A DNA stretch of 64,000 nucleotides. Source: Rutidosis leptorrhynchoides (lineage: Eukaryota > Streptophyta > Magnoliopsida > Asterales > Asteraceae). A program made the position numbers and the translations under genes. The first letter of the stretch is position 1. Each line of letters opens with the position of its first letter. The notes under the pieces are model-generated. The model did no database searches, was not told the DNA's origin, and saw only the letters and a program-made list of their open reading frames with translations. Positions 36,569-49,339 of the stretch are shown piece after piece. The stretch lies in the NCBI RefSeq assembly GCF_046630445.1, contig NC_092335.1, positions 311,846,501 to 311,910,500 on the forward strand. The letters are read 5' to 3'.

Positions 36569-37260
36569 ATGGATGTTAAGGATAGACAACCAAAAATTTT
36601 AGAAGACCTACCCGGGGACATGATTGATGAAATCTTGTCTAGAGTCGGTCAGAATTCGTCGGCACAATTGTTTACGGCAAAATTAGTTTGTAGAACATTT
36701 GAAGAACGTTCCAGGAATGCCTTAGTTTATAAAAGGCTTTATTTTGAAAGATGGGGTATATCACATTGGGAGACCTTAAGTTACGCTGTGTTTTTTTTAA
36801 AGCGTTAAATGCGGGGAACCCAAGTACAATTTTACGCTACGGGTTAAGAACCTATTTTAACTCAACATATCCCAACATAGGACTTCGTGCTTTAGAAAGA
36901 GCTGCTAACATGCAACATAAAGAAGCATGTTATGCTTACGGGTTAGTGATGTTTGCTTCTCACTAAAGTGAGAAAAAGAACATCGGATTACAACTTTTAA
37001 ATAAAACCTTCCCACAAGTGACGGATTCGGTAGTTGGGGTGAGAAACAAGGTTTTTAGATTGTTACGGGGCTGTTGGGCATTACGAAACCCTCGTCCTTT
37101 TGACGACGTTACAACATGCTGCCTAGCTAACGGTCACAATGGTTATCTGCCACATAACCAAGGATGGGATATAATATTAGTACAACCAGAATGCATGACT
37201 TGTTTCTGGACTTATGAATTACGTGTCTTTATTGTCTTTGTTGAACGACTTGCGTATTAA
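36569..37260 (+). pseudogene. F-box / Sel1-like protein ORF inside the retrotransposon
   Basis: The first 79 codons hold an F-box (ILEDLPGDMIDEILSRVGQ, then LFTAKLVCRTFEERS, VYKRL), the domain that docks proteins onto SKP1 in SCF ubiquitin ligases. A slip in the T8 run at 36791-36798 shifts frame. In the next frame come AGNPSTILRYGLRTYF and IGLRALERAANMQHKEACYAYG, a Sel1/TPR-like repeat, then after one stop (36964-36966) VGVRNKVFRLLRGCW and a Cys-containing tail. This order (F-box, Sel1-like helices, Cys/Trp-rich tail) matches plant F-box proteins of the At1g67623/At2g35280 kind, from memory. About 230 codons with one frameshift and one stop make it a recent pseudogene. It lies in sense orientation upstream of gag. 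Confidence 0.75.
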
Positions 37261-37451
37261 CTAGGATTGTCTTCGAAACTACTGTGTATCAAAGTTATTG
37301 TATGCTATATTTCATGCTATATGTAAAATAGCGGTATTGTAAGTTTGTAAAATATTGTATAAAAGTTTGAACGTGAAATATTATTATAATCAGTTTTTCA
37401 TATAGAATTGTAGTAGTTGAATTGTATGTTAGCTATTAAGTATGAACTTAA

Positions 37452-37468
37452 CGGGTAGGTATTACCCG
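37452..37468 (+). other. CGGGTA/TACCCG hairpin before gag
   Basis: AACGGGTAGGTATTACCCG folds as a 6-bp stem with a 5-nt loop. The same stem with loop GGTAA occurs in element B at 49323-49339, and the left half (TTAACGGGTAGGTA) directly precedes B's 3' LTR. Confidence 0.6.
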
Positions 37469-37592
37469 AATTAAAACTTATAAAACGCTAATATGAAGAA
37501 AAAGCTTTTATAAATGAGTTCATATTATGCTACGGAATACTATTGACTACTCTTAATATTCTATATGATTAACTTAATTCTTTTGGCTATTT

Positions 37593-38850
37593 TTGAAGGA
37601 AATGGCACCGACTACTCTTCAGAACTTGAACATGAGTGAGGAAGACTTCCGTGCTTTCCTTGCAGCAAATATAGATGTAGTACAGGCTACAATGCAAAAC
37701 AACAACAATAACTCAGGGTCTAGCAGTGGAGTTAACTCCACAGGAAACCGTGTAGGATGCTCCTACAATGCTTTCACTGCCTGTAAACCTCTGGAATTCG
37801 ATGGAACTGAAGGACCAGTCGGACTGAAACGATGGACCGAGAAGGTCGAATCTGTGTTTACTATATGCAAATGTGCTAAAGAAGATAAGGTAAAGTACGC
37901 CACACATAACTTCACAGGTACTGCGTTAACATGCTGGAACACCTATCTCGAACAAGTGGGACAAGATGCTGCTTACGCACTACCGTGGTCAGCATTCAAA
38001 CACTTGATGAACGAGCAGTACCGTCCCAAAAATGAAGTCAATAAGCTCATGACAGAGCTTAGAGAATTACGAATGAAAGGATTCGATATCACCACATACG
38101 AACAACGATTCACCGAGTTGTGTTTATTGTGCCCAAGAGTGTTCGAAGATGAAGAAGAGCAGATCGATGCATTTGTAAAGGGGTTACCAGAGAGAATTCA
38201 GGAGGATGTGAGTGCAAGCGCGCCCACTTCAATGCAAAAGGCAAGCCAAATGGCTCAAAAACTTATAAACTAGATTGAGAGAAGGATTAAAGAGCAGGCG
38301 GCCGAGGAGGCCAAAATGAAACAAGTCAAGAGAAATTGAGAAGAAAATAGTGACAAGGGTCACCAACACAACAACAGTAACTATCGCGTCAACAATCAAC
38401 ACAACAATCACAACTACAATCGTACCATTTTTCGCAACAACAAACGCAACAAAAACCATCCCAACAACAACAACTACAACAATCGTCCCAACAACAATAC
38501 CAACCGCAACAACAACAATCCCAACAACAATCTCAATAACAACACTGGCAATCAAAACCAGAAAATTCCGTGCCTAAGGTGTGAAGGGTACTATCCAACT
38601 ACTTTTTGTTCGGCATCATGTATCAAATGTAATAGAAAGGGGCATGATGCAACGAAGTGCAAAATTTATGGACCAGCGGGTAAAGGAACAAGTAATGCCC
38701 ACATTATTTGTTATGGATGCGGGAAGAAGGGCCACTACAAAACTACGTGCCCAAACCAGGGAAATAATAATGGGCAAAGCCGTGGGAGAGTTTTTAACAT
38801 TAATGCGGAAGAAGCGCAGGAAGACCTGGAGCTTGTTACGGGTACGTTTC
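37593..38850 (+). pseudogene. Ty3 gag with two CCHC zinc knuckles
   Basis: The ATG is at 37593 or 37602 (MAPTTLQNLNMSEED). The capsid-like retrotransposon gag domain spans about residues 60-210 (CKPLEFDGTEGPVGLKRWTE; LRMKGFDITTYEQRFTELC; FVKGLPERIQEDV). Two in-frame stops, TAG at 38271 and TGA about 65 bp later, end the frame before an Asn/Thr-rich linker. After it come two intact zinc knuckles, CIKCNRKGHDATKC and CYGCGKKGHYKTTC (about 38617-38760), in the same frame as gag and the following protease. Gag would package the element RNA; this copy cannot make a full-length product. Confidence 0.85.
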
Positions 38851-40192
38851 TTATCCATGAAAAACCTGCTTATGTTTTATTTGATTCGGGTGTGGATAGA
38901 AGCTATATGAGTAGAGATTTTTGTGCTAAATTAAGTGGTCCATTGACGCCTATGAATATTATATTTTTAATCGAATTAGCAAACGTTAAATTAATTTTGG
39001 CAGATAAAATATGTCGGAATCGAGAATTTAAACTAGTTAGCGAAACGTTTAAGATTGATTTGATATCAGTAGAGTTAGGGAGTTTTGATGTGATAATTGG
39101 CATGGACTGGTTGAAAAAGGAGAGAGTAGAAATCGTATGTTACAAAAATGCAATTCGCATTGTACGAGAAGAAGGAAAATCCTTAATGGTGTACGGAGAA
39201 AAGAGCAACGCGAAGCCAAATCTTATTAGTAATTTGAAGGTGCAAAAGCTAATAAGAAAAGGTTGCTATGCTGTGCTAGCACATGTTGAGAAAGTACAAA
39301 CCGAATAAAAGAACATCAATGATGTTCCCGTAGCAAAAGAATTTCCCGATGTATTTTCGAAAGAATTACTGGGACTACCTCCACACCGATCCGTTGAAAT
39401 TCAAATAGATCTTGTACCAGGAGCTGCACCAATAGCTCGTGCTCCATACAGACTCGCACCCAGTGAAATGAAGGAACTTCAAAGCCAACTACAAGAACTA
39501 TTAGAGCGTAGTTTCATACGACCAAGTACATCACCATGGGGAGCTCCTGTTTTGTTTGTCAAAAAGAAGGATGGTACATTCAGGTTGTGTATCGACTACC
39601 TAGAGTTGAACAAACTTACCATCAAGAACCGTTACCCACTACCGAGAATCGACGACTTATTTGATCAACTACAAGGCTCGTCATTTTATTCGAAGATTGA
39701 TTTACATTCTGGGTATCATCAAAACTGGGTGAAGGAGGATGATATTCCGAAGACTGCTTTCAGAACGTGTTATGGTCATTACGAGTTTATGGTTATGCTG
39801 TTTGGATTGACTAACGCACCAGCTGTGTTCATGGACCTCATGAACATAGTGTATGGACCATACCTTGACAAGTTTTCATTATTTTCATCGATGACATACT
39901 CATTTACTCAAAGAATGATCAAGAGCACGAAGAACATTTGAGAAAAGTGCTATAGTTGCTGAGGAAAGAAAAACAGTACGCTAAGTTTTCAAAGTGTGCA
40001 TTTTGGTTGAAAGAAGTTCAATTCCTCGGTCACATAGTAAACAAAGAGGGTATTCAGGTGGATCCGACAAAGATTGAAACCATTGAAAAATGGGAAACCC
40101 CGAAAACTCCGAAGCATATACGCCAATTTTTAGGACTGGCTGGTTACTACAGAAGGTTCATCCAAGATTTTTCCAAAATAGCAAAACCCTAG
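38851..40192 (+). pseudogene. Ty3 protease and reverse transcriptase
   Basis: The protease active site is DSG in AYVLFDSGVDRSYMS (near 38882), followed by IIGMDWL. A stop at 39306 separates it from RT. RT blocks are in order: [62 protein letters not shown], then the catalytic FIDDILIYS, which requires a frame change near 39885. The thumb follows (KCAFWLKEVQFLGHIV, RQFLGLAGYYRRFI). It has stops and a frameshift and is not functional. Confidence 0.88.
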
Positions 40193-40764
<572 letters not shown>

Positions 40765-42074
40765 TTGAAGAATGAAATAAACGAAGGATCGGATAAACAT
40801 CTTAATATTCGGGAAGACGGAACCCGGTATAGGGCTGAAAGAATTTGGGCACTAAAATTTGGAGATGTGAGAGAAATGGTACATAAGGAAGCACATAAAA
40901 CCAGATATTCGATACATCTCGGAGCGGGGAAGATGTACAAAGATCTCAAGAAACACTTTTGGTGGCCGGGAATGAAAGCCGATATTGCTAAATACGTAGG
41001 AGAATATTTGACGTGTTCTAAGGTCAAAGCTGAACATCAGAAACCATCAGGTCTACTTCAACAACCTGAAATCCCGGAATGGAAATGGGAAAACATTACC
41101 ATGGATTTCATTACTAAATTGCCAAGGACTGCAAGTGGTTATGATACTATTTGGGTAATAGTCGATCGTCTCACCAAGTCAGCACACTTTCTGCCAATGA
41201 GAGAAGATGATAAAATGGAGAAATTAGCACGATTATACTTGAAAGAAGTTGTCTCCAGATATGGAATACCAATCTCTATTATCTTTGATAGGGATGACAG
41301 ATTTGTTTCAAGATTCTGGCAGACTTTGCAACAAGCATTGGGAACTCGTCTAGACATGAGTACTGTCTATCATCCACAAACCGATGGGCAAAGTGAGAGG
41401 ACTATACAAAATCTTGAAGACATGCTACGAGCATGTGTTATTGACTTTGGAAACAGCTGGGATCGACATCTACCATTAGCAAAATTTTCCTACAACAACA
41501 GTTATCATTCGAGTATTGAGATGGCACCATTCGAGGCACTTTATGGTAGAAAGTGCAGGTCTTCGATTTATTGGAGTGAAGTTGGGGATAGACAGATTAC
41601 GGGTCCAGAAATTATTCAAGAAACCATAGAGAAGATCATTCAAATTCAACAAGGGTTAAAAACCGCCCAAAGTCGACAAAAGAACTACGCGGACATTAAA
41701 AGAAAAGATATAGAATTTGAAATTGGAGAGGTGGTCATACTTAAGGTTTCACCTTGGAAAGGTGTTGTTCGATTTGGTAAATGGGGGAAACTAAATCTAA
41801 GGTACATCGGGCCATTCAAGATTATAGATCGTGTCAGACCAGTAGCCTACCGACTTGAGTTACCTCAACAACTCGCGGCTGTACATAACACTTTTCAAGT
41901 CTCGAATTTTAAGAAATGTTTTGCTAAAGAAGATCTCACTATTCCGCTAGACGAAATCCAAATCAATGAAAAACTTCAATTCATCGAAGAACCCGTCGAA
42001 ATAATGGATCGTGAGGTTAAAAGGCTTAAGAAAAACAAGATACCAATTGTTAAGGTTCGATGGAATGCTCGTAG
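40765..42074 (+). pseudogene. Ty3 integrase with partial chromodomain-like tail
   Basis: The open frame extends to 42105, but its last ten codons come from an inserted LTR. The zinc-binding region is present (AH..RYSIH...), but the first Cys of the expected CLTC reads Tyr (YLTC), so the HHCC finger is damaged. The core triad is kept: Asp in TMDFITKLP (about residue 114), Asp in FDRDDRF (about 175) and Glu in GQSERT (about 211), with DD35E spacing. The GPF/Y-like part ([20 protein letters not shown]) and the start of a chromodomain-type tail ([26 protein letters not shown]) follow. Integration of the family C LTR at 42075 removed the end. Confidence 0.85.
42070..42074. repeat. Target side of the family C LTR insertion (CGTAG)
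   Basis: The five bases before the LTR start TGAAAGGACC. The matching copy should lie beyond the right edge of the window, because the LTR is interrupted again at 57848. Confidence 0.5.
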
Positions 42075-43438
42075 TGAAAGGACCCGTCCTAATCCATTCA
42101 GATGAAGTCCATATCTATTATAAACGATTCACAACAGTTGATTACATCGCGAGGTACTTGACCTCTATATGATACATTTTACAAACATTGCATTCGTTTT
42201 TGAAAAGACAATCTTTCATTACATCGAAAGTTGACGTCATGCATACCATTTCATAATATATTTAACTATAATTGACTTAATAATAATCTTGATGAACTCG
42301 ACGACTTGAATGCAATGTCTTTTGAAATATGTCATGTATGACTCCAAGTAATGTCTCTAAAATGAGCAAATGCACAGTGGAAGATTTCTTTCAAACCTGA
42401 GAATAAACATGCTTTCAAGTGTCAACCAAAAGGTTGGTGAGTTCATTAGTTTAACATAAATAATCATTTCATAATTTTAATAGACCACAAGATTTCATAT
42501 TTCCATTTCTCATAAACATACGTCCCATACATAGAGAAAAAAATATCATTCATATGGATTGAACACCTGGTAACCGACATTAACAATATGCATATAAGAA
42601 TATCCCCATCATTCCGGGATCCTCCTTCGAACATGATATAAATTTCGAAGTACTAAAGCATCCGGTACTTTGGATGGGGCTTGTTGGGCCCGATAGATCT
42701 ATCTTTAGAGTTTGCGTCAATTAGGGTGTCTGTTCCCTAATTCTTAGATTACCAGACTTAATAAAAAGGGGCATATTCGACTTCGATCATTCAACCATAT
42801 AATGTAGTTTCGATTACTTGTGTCTATTTCATAAAACAGTTATAAAAGTTGCGCATGTATTCTTAGCCCAAAAATATAAAGGGTAAAAAGGAAAATGAAA
42901 CTCACCTAATGTATTTTGTAGTAAAAATACATGTGACGACATTAAACAACTGAACAATGCAGGGTTGGCCTCGGATTCACGAACCTATATTATGTATATA
43001 CATATTAACACATATATTTGTAATCGAATAAATTTCTAAATAATAAATAGTGTTATTATAATATGTTAGTATAAATTATAACTTAATGTTATGTATATTT
43101 AAAAAAAATGTTTAATATCTATATATTTAGTTATATTGATATATCTATATATATATATATAAAAAAAAAATTATTAGTTTGTTATATATAAGTATTTATA
43201 TAACTAATATTAATATGTTTGATTTATGGTATATAAACTATTATTATAATTATAATATATGTATTAAGTATATTTTAAGTACAGAATATTTATTTGTTTA
43301 AAAAGATAGTTTTGATAATAATAATTTACTAATAATAATAACTTTATTAATAATAATATGAATAATGATTTTGTTAATACTAGTACTTATAATAATAATA
43401 ATAATAATAATAGAAATCTCATTAATAATGGTAATATG
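42075..43438 (-). repeat. Family C LTR, first part
   Basis: It matches 10883-12100 in the same (minus) orientation, including the U5 hairpin (GAGGTACTTGACCTC near 42150) and the CTCACCAACCTTTTGGTTGA-type block. Element B interrupts it at 43438/43439. The end of the A-plus pol lies directly to its left. No gene is present. Confidence 0.75.
43434..43438. repeat. Target site duplication of element B, left (ATATG)
   Basis: ATATG precedes the LTR start TGTGACAACC. It is identical to 56178-56182. Confidence 0.9.
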
Positions 43439-45133
43439 TGTGACAACCCGGAAATTTCCAACCAAATTTAAACTTTAATCTTTATATGTTTCCGACACGA
43501 TAAGCAATATTTGTTAAGTTAAATTTCAAAAATTTTAAACTATGTTCATACATTCATTCAACCTCGACCAAGTTCCAACGATTCACGAACCATTAAACGA
43601 ATATGATTATATATGTATATGTGTATATATATTATAACTTGAAACGTAAATAAAATATTAGATTAAATACTTTATATGATTGTATCTATTTCAAAATATT
43701 TATCAATGAAATTAGAAGATAAGATCAAATGATTGAATTATTAGATATATTGAATTATGATTACAAGTCTCTGTTGAAAGGCCCGCGTTGATTTGAGAAA
43801 TCTTTCCATTTTAACAATATTCAGAAAATGGTAAAGTGATTTATAAATAAGAACAAATTGTCAATCATTGAGAACTAGACAAAGGATAGTGGAAGATTGA
43901 ATCTCATAAAGACTCGATTGATCTATTTAGTTTCAAACGTACAAAAACGTTTTCAGTTTAAAAAGAACTTTATTATTAAAATGTATATAACTTTTATAAA
44001 TATCTAGAACCACTTTTGACAACTCATTACTTAACTAGTATGATAAAGATAACGATATTTATATTTTATTTTATAAAATATATATAACGATTTAAATTAA
44101 TATTATATATATTTATACGCGTATTATACGTATATAGTTTTATACTTTTACTATACTTAAACTTTACTTTTACTTTATTTTTACTTTACTTTAACTTTAA
44201 TAATTCACTTTAATAATTCATACTTTAATAATTCACTTTAATAATTCATACCTTAATAATTCACTTTAATAATTCATACTTTATAATTCACTTTAATAAT
44301 TCATACTTTAATAATTCACTTTAATAATTCATACTTTAATAATTCACTTTAATAATTCAAAAATCTATTATAAATAGAATTCAATAGGTTTCATTATTTC
44401 ATATAAACTTGAAAATATTTTTCTCTAAACTCTCCCAATCGATTTACATATATATATTTACACCGTATTATTTCAAGATATTATTAGTATACATAAAATA
44501 TTACGACGGAGTGCTGTTCGAGTGATTTTGAAATTGTTTTTCGAGTAGGATAGGATTAAGGAAATTATGGGTTATAGCTATGGAGGTGATTGAGTATGGT
44601 TCATGGGTATGCTCGTGAGGTCAATATAGTGTTTATCATTTTCGTTGCGTCTACGTACCTTTCCTGTAATATTGAATCTCAATATTGATACGTGAGTACT
44701 CATAATTTAACTTTTACATACTAATAGTGTATCCCTGACTAGTGCTCGAGTATTTAGGATTATGCATGCTTGTACTTTTGATATTGCCCTTAGACAGGTT
44801 AGGTTGAATCTTGAATTAGTTACACTATCGGTTGAGATAAGGTATAAGATATGCATGTCCTTGGAAAGCTAGCGAAAAATTAAGGACTTTTCCTTTAGAT
44901 ATCGAATGGTTTCGATGAACGGATTAGAAGTTATAATCAATTGAATTTTCTATATTTTTATTAAAAATGATTATTATTATCGTCGTTTTTATCGTCGTTC
45001 TAGTTTTATCTTATTATTATCATTATTATTATCTTTATCAATAAAATGGATTTATCATTAAAAATTGTTATTTTTTTATTATTACTATCGTTATTATCGT
45101 TAAAGTTATAATTAGTATTATTATTATTATCCA

Positions 45134-45191
<58 letters not shown>

Positions 45192-47214
45192 TCATTATTA
45201 ATATATATATCATTATTTAAAAATGGTTATTGTTATTGTTATTATTATTATTACTATATTATCATTAAGATAATTATTAGTATTATCGTTAATAATGTTA
45301 TAGTAACTATCATTATTAATATTAGTGCAATTAAAACAAATATTTGTAACACCTAATTATTTTGATTACTATTATTATCATTATTATGAACACGATATAA
45401 AAGACGATTAAAAGCTATTAAACGAAATGATTAGGAAATAATGAGTAAGAGTATCATGATGAAATTAAAATATTATAAGATATTGATTTAGATAAAATTA
45501 TCGTTCTTATTATTTTTATCATTACTATTATTATTAAAAATATCGTTAGTATTAAAACTATCATTTTAACAAAAATTATCATTTTAATAGAAATGTCATT
45601 GTTACTTTAAAATATCATTATTATTATTATTTTAAAAAGAATTATTATTTTAAAGATAATATTAAAAATTATCGTAAATATTAAAGTTAGCATAACTAGA
45701 ATTATCGTTTTATCATAATGTCATCTTAGTAATTATAAATATTGATATTTTTATAATAATAATTATTATTACAAAATAATACAACTTTTACTTACTATCA
45801 TTATAGATATTATTTTATCAAATAAATATGTGATACAAACATATTTTACTACGTGTAATAACTTACTTTAATAATACCTATCATATTATCTTTATGATAT
45901 TGAATGAATCCTATAAAGTTTATTACTTAATATATATAAAAGTATATTATATTATATAAATTTAATATAAAATTTTATTTATTAACAAATAAATTATATT
46001 ATTTACTCTAATAAATCTTTTAAAAATATTTAAAAATATAAAACGACGATATTTAAACTACATATTAATCATGTATAGATTTTTGGAAATTATTTTGAGT
46101 CAAATTTACTTTTGTTGACTTTTTCATATTAGTCTCGAGCATTAGGATTGTGGTACACTATGACTTGGCCTAATTTGTTAGACAAATATTGACCAACACA
46201 TAATTATATATAATTAATTTAGGTTCGTGAATCCGAGGCCAACCTTGCGCTTGTTCAATGACGTTATATGTATTTTTACTACGAAATACAGTATGTGAGT
46301 TCATTTGCTCCCTTTTACTCTTTACGTTTTTGGGCTGAGAATACATGCAAATGCTTTATTAACTGTTTTACAATATTTATATGCGTGAGTTTCATTAATC
46401 CCTTTTTAAATGCTTTTGCAATATATATTTTTGGGACTGAGAATACATGCGATGTTTTTTATAACTGTTTTACGAAATAGACACAAGTAATTGAACTACA
46501 ATATATGGTTGAATGATCGAAATCGAATATGCCCCTTTTTATTAAAGTCTGGTAATCTAAGAATTAGGGAACAGACACCCTAATTGACGCGAATCCTAAA
46601 GATAGATCTATTGGGCCTAACAAACCCATCCAAAGTACCGGATGCTTAAGTACTTCGAAATTTATATCATGTCCGGAGGAGGATCCCGGAATGATAGGGG
46701 ATATTCTTATATGTATCTAGTTAATGTCGGTTACCAGGTGTTCACCATATGAATGATTATTTTTGTCTCTATGCATGGGACGTATATTTATGAGAACTGG
46801 AAATGAAATTCTTGTGGTTTATTAAAATGATGGAAATAAATGATTATGATAAACTAATGAACTCACCAACCTTTTGGTTGACACTTTAAAGCATGTTTAT
46901 TCTCAGGTGTTAAAGAAATCTTCCGCTGTGCATTTGCTCATTTTAAAGATATTACTTGGAGTCTTTCATAGCATATTTCGAAGAACGTTGCATTCGAGTC
47001 ATTGAGTTCATCAAAGATTATTATTAAATCAATTTATAGTTGGATAGTGGATATTATGAAATGGTATGCATGCCTGTCAATTTTCGATGTAAAGAAATTT
47101 TGTCTTTTAAAAACGAATGCAATGTTTGTAAAATGTATCATATAGAGGTCAAATACCTCGCAATGTAATCAATTATTGTGAATCGTTTATAATGTATATG
47201 AACGGGTCATTTCA
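43439..47214 (+). repeat. 5' LTR of element B
   Basis: 3776 bp, TGTGACAACCCGG...GGGTCATTTCA. It contains a 28-bp tandem repeat array (44190-44362), TTA-rich stretches (45120-45190) and the U5 hairpin GAGGTCAAATACCTC (about 47145). Open frames in it (for example 46268-46480) are repeated in the other LTR and show no domain. No gene is present. Confidence 0.92.
44190..44362 (+). repeat. Tandem array in the LTR (ACTTTAATAATTCA units)
   Basis: Alternating AATAATTCACTTT and AATAATTCATACTTT units, about 28 bp per pair. The array in the 3' LTR (53138-53309) differs slightly in unit make-up. Confidence 0.85.
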
Positions 47215-47216
47215 GT

Positions 47217-47228
47217 TGGTATCAGAGC
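47217..47228 (+). other. Primer-binding site of element B
   Basis: TGGTATCAGAGC, the perfect plant initiator tRNA-Met complement, two bases after the LTR end. Confidence 0.9.
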
Positions 47229-47574
47229 GGTGGTCTTAGCGAACCAGGTCTGCATTAGTGTGTCTAACTGATAAGTCGATAGGATGCATTAGTGAGTCTG
47301 GACTTCGACCGTGTCTGCATGTCAAAAGTTTTTCTTATCATTTTGTGTCGAAAATTAACTACTTATCATCCTCAGAAAATTACCTGCTTATCATTTTTAG
47401 TCTAAGACACGTCTTGCTGCATTGATTGCATGAATAGTGTATAGACAAAAATTCATATCTTAGCATATCTGCTAAATCATATCTACTAAATCATATCTTA
47501 TCGTATCTGTTACTTTAAACTTTGCCTGACATATCCCGCAAAGTCCTCCGTAATGTACGAAATCTTTTGATCTA

Positions 47575-47697
<123 letters not shown>

Positions 47698-48733
47698 TAT
47701 GTAATTAGAATACCATCCGTTAGCCAAAATCATTTCATATCGGGAAAAAAAAATCCTTTATCCAATCGTACGAAATGGAATTCGTCATCAGTTCAAGTCA
47801 CTCAGATTCCGAAATGGAATCCCATTCAAGCTCCGAAAGCAGTGTGACCGGAATAGATCAACCAATTAGTCATCACCTATTCTGGATGAATTGGGGATGA
47901 GTTCGTAGCCTCCTCAATCATTGGAGATAAGAAGAAGGTGATCCCTTCCATCCACCACATTGCCCTCTTGACGAAGAACCTGAAGCACTTACCGGCGAAC
48001 CTGTCTGAAACACCATTTTCTCGCTCATTTCCAGAGTATCTCGTCACGATTATATATTACATCAAATTTTAGATTTTATTTATCCGCTCTTCCGAACCGA
48101 CAATCACCCCGGTGTAATAGAAGAAGTCAACGAGCTTCGCGCTCGGGTAGTGGCTTTGGAGAATATGGTGCAGAGATTACAAACACCAGTAGCAACATCA
48201 GCAGCATAACCAGTACCACCATCATCAACGCCAACAGTACCATTACCACCTCCAACCACAACCACATCGTAAACCTCAACTTCACAATCTGTCCCACGAG
48301 CATCAACGTCATACGCACCATAGATACCAAGGAGTACCAACAACAATAACTGACGAAGTATTAATTCATAACTTCATTGGAGAAACATTCCGCGGCGATT
48401 ATGTAATCTCTAAAGTCTTAGAGATTATCTAATCTTGCCCTAACCATAAATCAGTTAAGCGAACCAAAATGATAGAAGGAAGAGTAGAAACCCTGACAAA
48501 AATAGTGTGTGATTAACAAGCTAAACTTGCTTAACCAACAGCATCAACAGTACCGTCAGCGTTACCAGCATCGTCAGTACAGTCAACATTCGAATCAATA
48601 ACACCGATAATATCACAAACTCCGTCAGTTCAAGAATCACTATGGACATCATTACGAATCAATAACGTGTATATTGTATCAACGAGTTATGAAGAATTAA
48701 CTCATTCCCTCTGAAGAAATTATATGTATATTA

Positions 48734-48805
<72 letters not shown>

Positions 48806-49322
48806 AAATAAATCTTTCTGTGCTAAGCTATTGTGTGTGAATCTTAACTACTCGGTTAATTCATATTACAAATATGCAATAATGTACGTCCTTCGGCCGC
48901 AACTTAACCAGTGTTAACTACAATCTCTGTCGCAATTCAACAAATTCCAATTCATAATAAATCAAGTATATATTTGATTTTACACTTTCATCATCGATGT
49001 ACCCGAAACTTTTCAGATAACATCATTCGTACTTTGCGAAATTCACAAGAATTCCACGAACCGAACATCATACATCAACAAATAACGAAGTATTGATTCA
49101 TAATTTCAATGTTATTAAAGAAATACTGCGTAAAAGTTATGTACTTTTTAAAGCCTTTAGGGATTATTCAATTTTAGTTTCAACTGTAAATCAAATGAGT
49201 TTAATTTAACATTAACTCATTAAATCTATGTTACATCTGAAGAAAATATACATATATATATTTTCATAAAGACTGTAATAAAATTCTTTTGTACAAAATA
49301 TTAATTGTGAATTTTTTTTTAA

Positions 49323-49339
49323 CGGGTAGGTAATACCCG
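49323..49339 (+). other. CGGGTA/TACCCG hairpin in element B
   Basis: AACGGGTAGGTAATACCCG has a 6-bp stem and 5-nt loop. It is the counterpart of 37452-37468 in A-plus. Confidence 0.6.

Noticed and set aside
36569..37260. F-box gene as an independent host gene
   Set aside because: It lies in sense between the primer-binding site and gag of one element, next to an ORF shown to belong to the family, so element cargo is more likely. This is not excluded without other copies.
38229..38555. Val/Ile-rich minus-strand protein
   Set aside because: It is a shadow of the Asn/Thr-rich linker between the gag capsid and zinc knuckles.
46268..46480. Secreted small Cys/Phe-rich protein (also 55231-55452)
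   Set aside because: The frame lies in the LTR of element B and is duplicated with the LTR; it differs between the copies by a frame change at its end and has no supporting features.
48104..48346. Gly/Val-rich minus-strand protein
   Set aside because: It is the reverse complement of a CAA/CCA-rich degenerate spacer in element B; the plus strand reads a coiled-coil scrap instead.
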